A stretch of DNA of 14,265 bases, taken from an uncultured Burkholderiales bacterium (GTDB lineage Bacteria > Pseudomonadota > Gammaproteobacteria > Burkholderiales > Burkholderiaceae_C). The notes under the pieces were generated by a model, which saw only the letters and a list, made by a program, of their open reading frames with translations, made no database searches and was not told the DNA's origin. Both the position numbers and the translations under genes were made by a program. The DNA lies in assembly GCA_903953985.1 (NCBI GenBank), contig CAJBLW010000439.1, forward strand, positions 1-14,265. Reading direction: 5' to 3'. Positions 13,554-14,265 of the stretch are shown one piece after another (within the stretch, counting starts at the first letter, position 1; every line of letters starts with the position of its first letter).

Positions 13554-14265
13554 TTACATCCAATACACCAGGATGTACAGGCCTAGCCACACCACGTCCA
13601 CAAAGTGCCAGTACCAAGCAGCACCCTCAAAACCGAAGTGACGGTCTTTGGTGAAGTGGCCCTTTTGCAAACGCAAGGTAATGAACAACAGCATCAACAT
13701 GCCCACGAACACGTGAAAGCCGTGAAAACCCGTCAGCATGTAAAAGGTGGAGCCATAAATGCCGGATGACAATTTGAGGTTCAAATCACCCCAAGCGTGT
13801 GCATATTCATAGCCCTGAACCAAGAGGAACGTGACGCCCAGCAACACCGTCATCCACATGAACTTGATGGTCTTGCTGCGGTCACCCACCTGCAGGGCAT
13901 GGTGCGCGATGGTCAAGGTCACGCCCGATGTCAACAGCAAAGCGGTGTTGATGGTGGGCAACCAGAAAGGACCCATGGTTTGGAAGGGCTCAACAAATCC
14001 GGCTGGCGAGGTGGTTGCACCGGCCACTACGCTGGGCCATGCAGCTTTGAAGTCAGGCCAAAGCAGTGCGTTTTCCAAGCTGCCGAGCGTAGGAATCGAA
14101 TGTGACCGGGCCCACCACAGTGCGGTGAAAAAAGCGCCGAAAAACATGACTTCCGAGAAAATGAACCAGGTCATGCTCCAACGGAAAGACAAATCAATTT
14201 TGCGACCATAGAGGCCGCCTTCGCTCTCTTGCACGGCCTCAGAGAACCACTGGTACAAAACGACC
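13554..14265 (-). CDS. ctaE: Cytochrome c oxidase subunit III, C-terminal part (5' end outside window)
   Basis: Subunit III is the membrane subunit of aa3-type oxidase that stabilises the proton-uptake side of subunit I. About 237 residues are visible, starting VVLYQWF, and the frame is still open at the right edge. The leucine codon (TTG) at 14258 should not be read as a start, since family members continue upstream with one or two more helices. Typical features are QESEGGLYGRKIDLSFRWSM, then FIFSEVMFFGAFF with the membrane Glu conserved in subunit III, HHALQVGDR, VQGYEYAH, GFHGFHVFVG and WYWHFVDVVWLGLYILVY at the C-terminus. The gene ends in TAA at 13554-13556, with a bidirectional terminator just beyond. 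The subunit I and II genes presumably lie to the right. Confidence 0.96.
   Translation of the reverse strand, partial: VVLYQWFSEAVQESEGGLYGRKIDLSFRWSMTWFIFSEVMFFGAFFTALWWARSHSIPTLGSLENALLWPDFKAAWPSVVAGATTSPAGFVEPFQTMGPFWLPTINTALLLTSGVTLTIAHHALQVGDRSKTIKFMWMTVLLGVTFLLVQGYEYAHAWGDLNLKLSSGIYGSTFYMLTGFHGFHVFVGMLMLLFITLRLQKGHFTKDRHFGFEGAAWYWHFVDVVWLGLYILVYWM

Noticed and set aside
14256..14258. TTG at 14258 as the start of subunit III.
   Set aside because: The frame continues to the window edge with residues (VVLYQWF) that match the interior of the family, so this is a leucine codon in a truncated gene.

Overview
The window is high-GC bacterial chromosome, and everything recognisable in it is core metabolism, protein export, heat-shock control or respiration. 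The best guess for the source is a betaproteobacterium of the order Burkholderiales, perhaps Comamonadaceae. This rests on a Bug-type periplasmic binding protein, a HrcA-type CIRCE element in front of rpoH, ftsY directly before rpoH, and a cytochrome c oxidase assembly cluster with a DUF2909-type small membrane protein. The assignment is inferred from gene content; no similarity search was run.

Left part (1-5769). The 3' end of recJ runs into the window and converges, with a 3-base gap, on the rsmD-coaD pair (minus strand, ATGA overlap). A 232-base divergent region separates rsmD from a hemerythrin-like gene and holds a near-consensus FNR/ANR box plus a plausible promoter. The hemerythrin gene converges on two minus-strand M16 metallopeptidase genes. 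The upstream one has the HxxEH zinc site. The downstream one has lost all three zinc-site residues but keeps the C-terminal R/Y element, which suggests a secreted catalytic/non-catalytic heterodimer.

Middle (5798-9090). ftsY starts only 28 bases from the divergent M16 gene. It is followed by rpoH, whose promoter carries a perfect CIRCE inverted repeat overlapping an extended -10, so HrcA should repress the heat-shock sigma factor. ftsE and ftsX, which lie between ftsY and rpoH in Escherichia coli, are absent here. A strong intrinsic terminator closes rpoH. A stand-alone Bug/TctC-type solute-binding protein with a twin-arginine-like signal follows.

Right part (9136-14265). A tight minus-strand operon for cytochrome c oxidase biogenesis reads SURF1, a membrane-anchored SCO-like CxxxC protein, heme A synthase (ctaA), heme O synthase (ctaB/cyoE) and a SCO1/SenC lipoprotein. 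Together these cover heme A production, heme insertion and copper delivery. A short DUF2909-like gene points the other way, and a 17-bp perfect bidirectional terminator separates it from the 3' part of the subunit III gene (ctaE), which runs off the right edge.

No intergenic stretch exceeds 300 bases; the longest are 2125-2356, 6881-7039, 13438-13553 and 7973-8082, all described below. I see no tRNA, rRNA, CRISPR, insertion sequence, phage gene or other sign of recent transfer. Nothing looks like a wholly undescribed system. The points most worth following up are the CIRCE/rpoH promoter, the FNR-box/hemerythrin pair and the little-characterised CxxxC protein in the oxidase operon.
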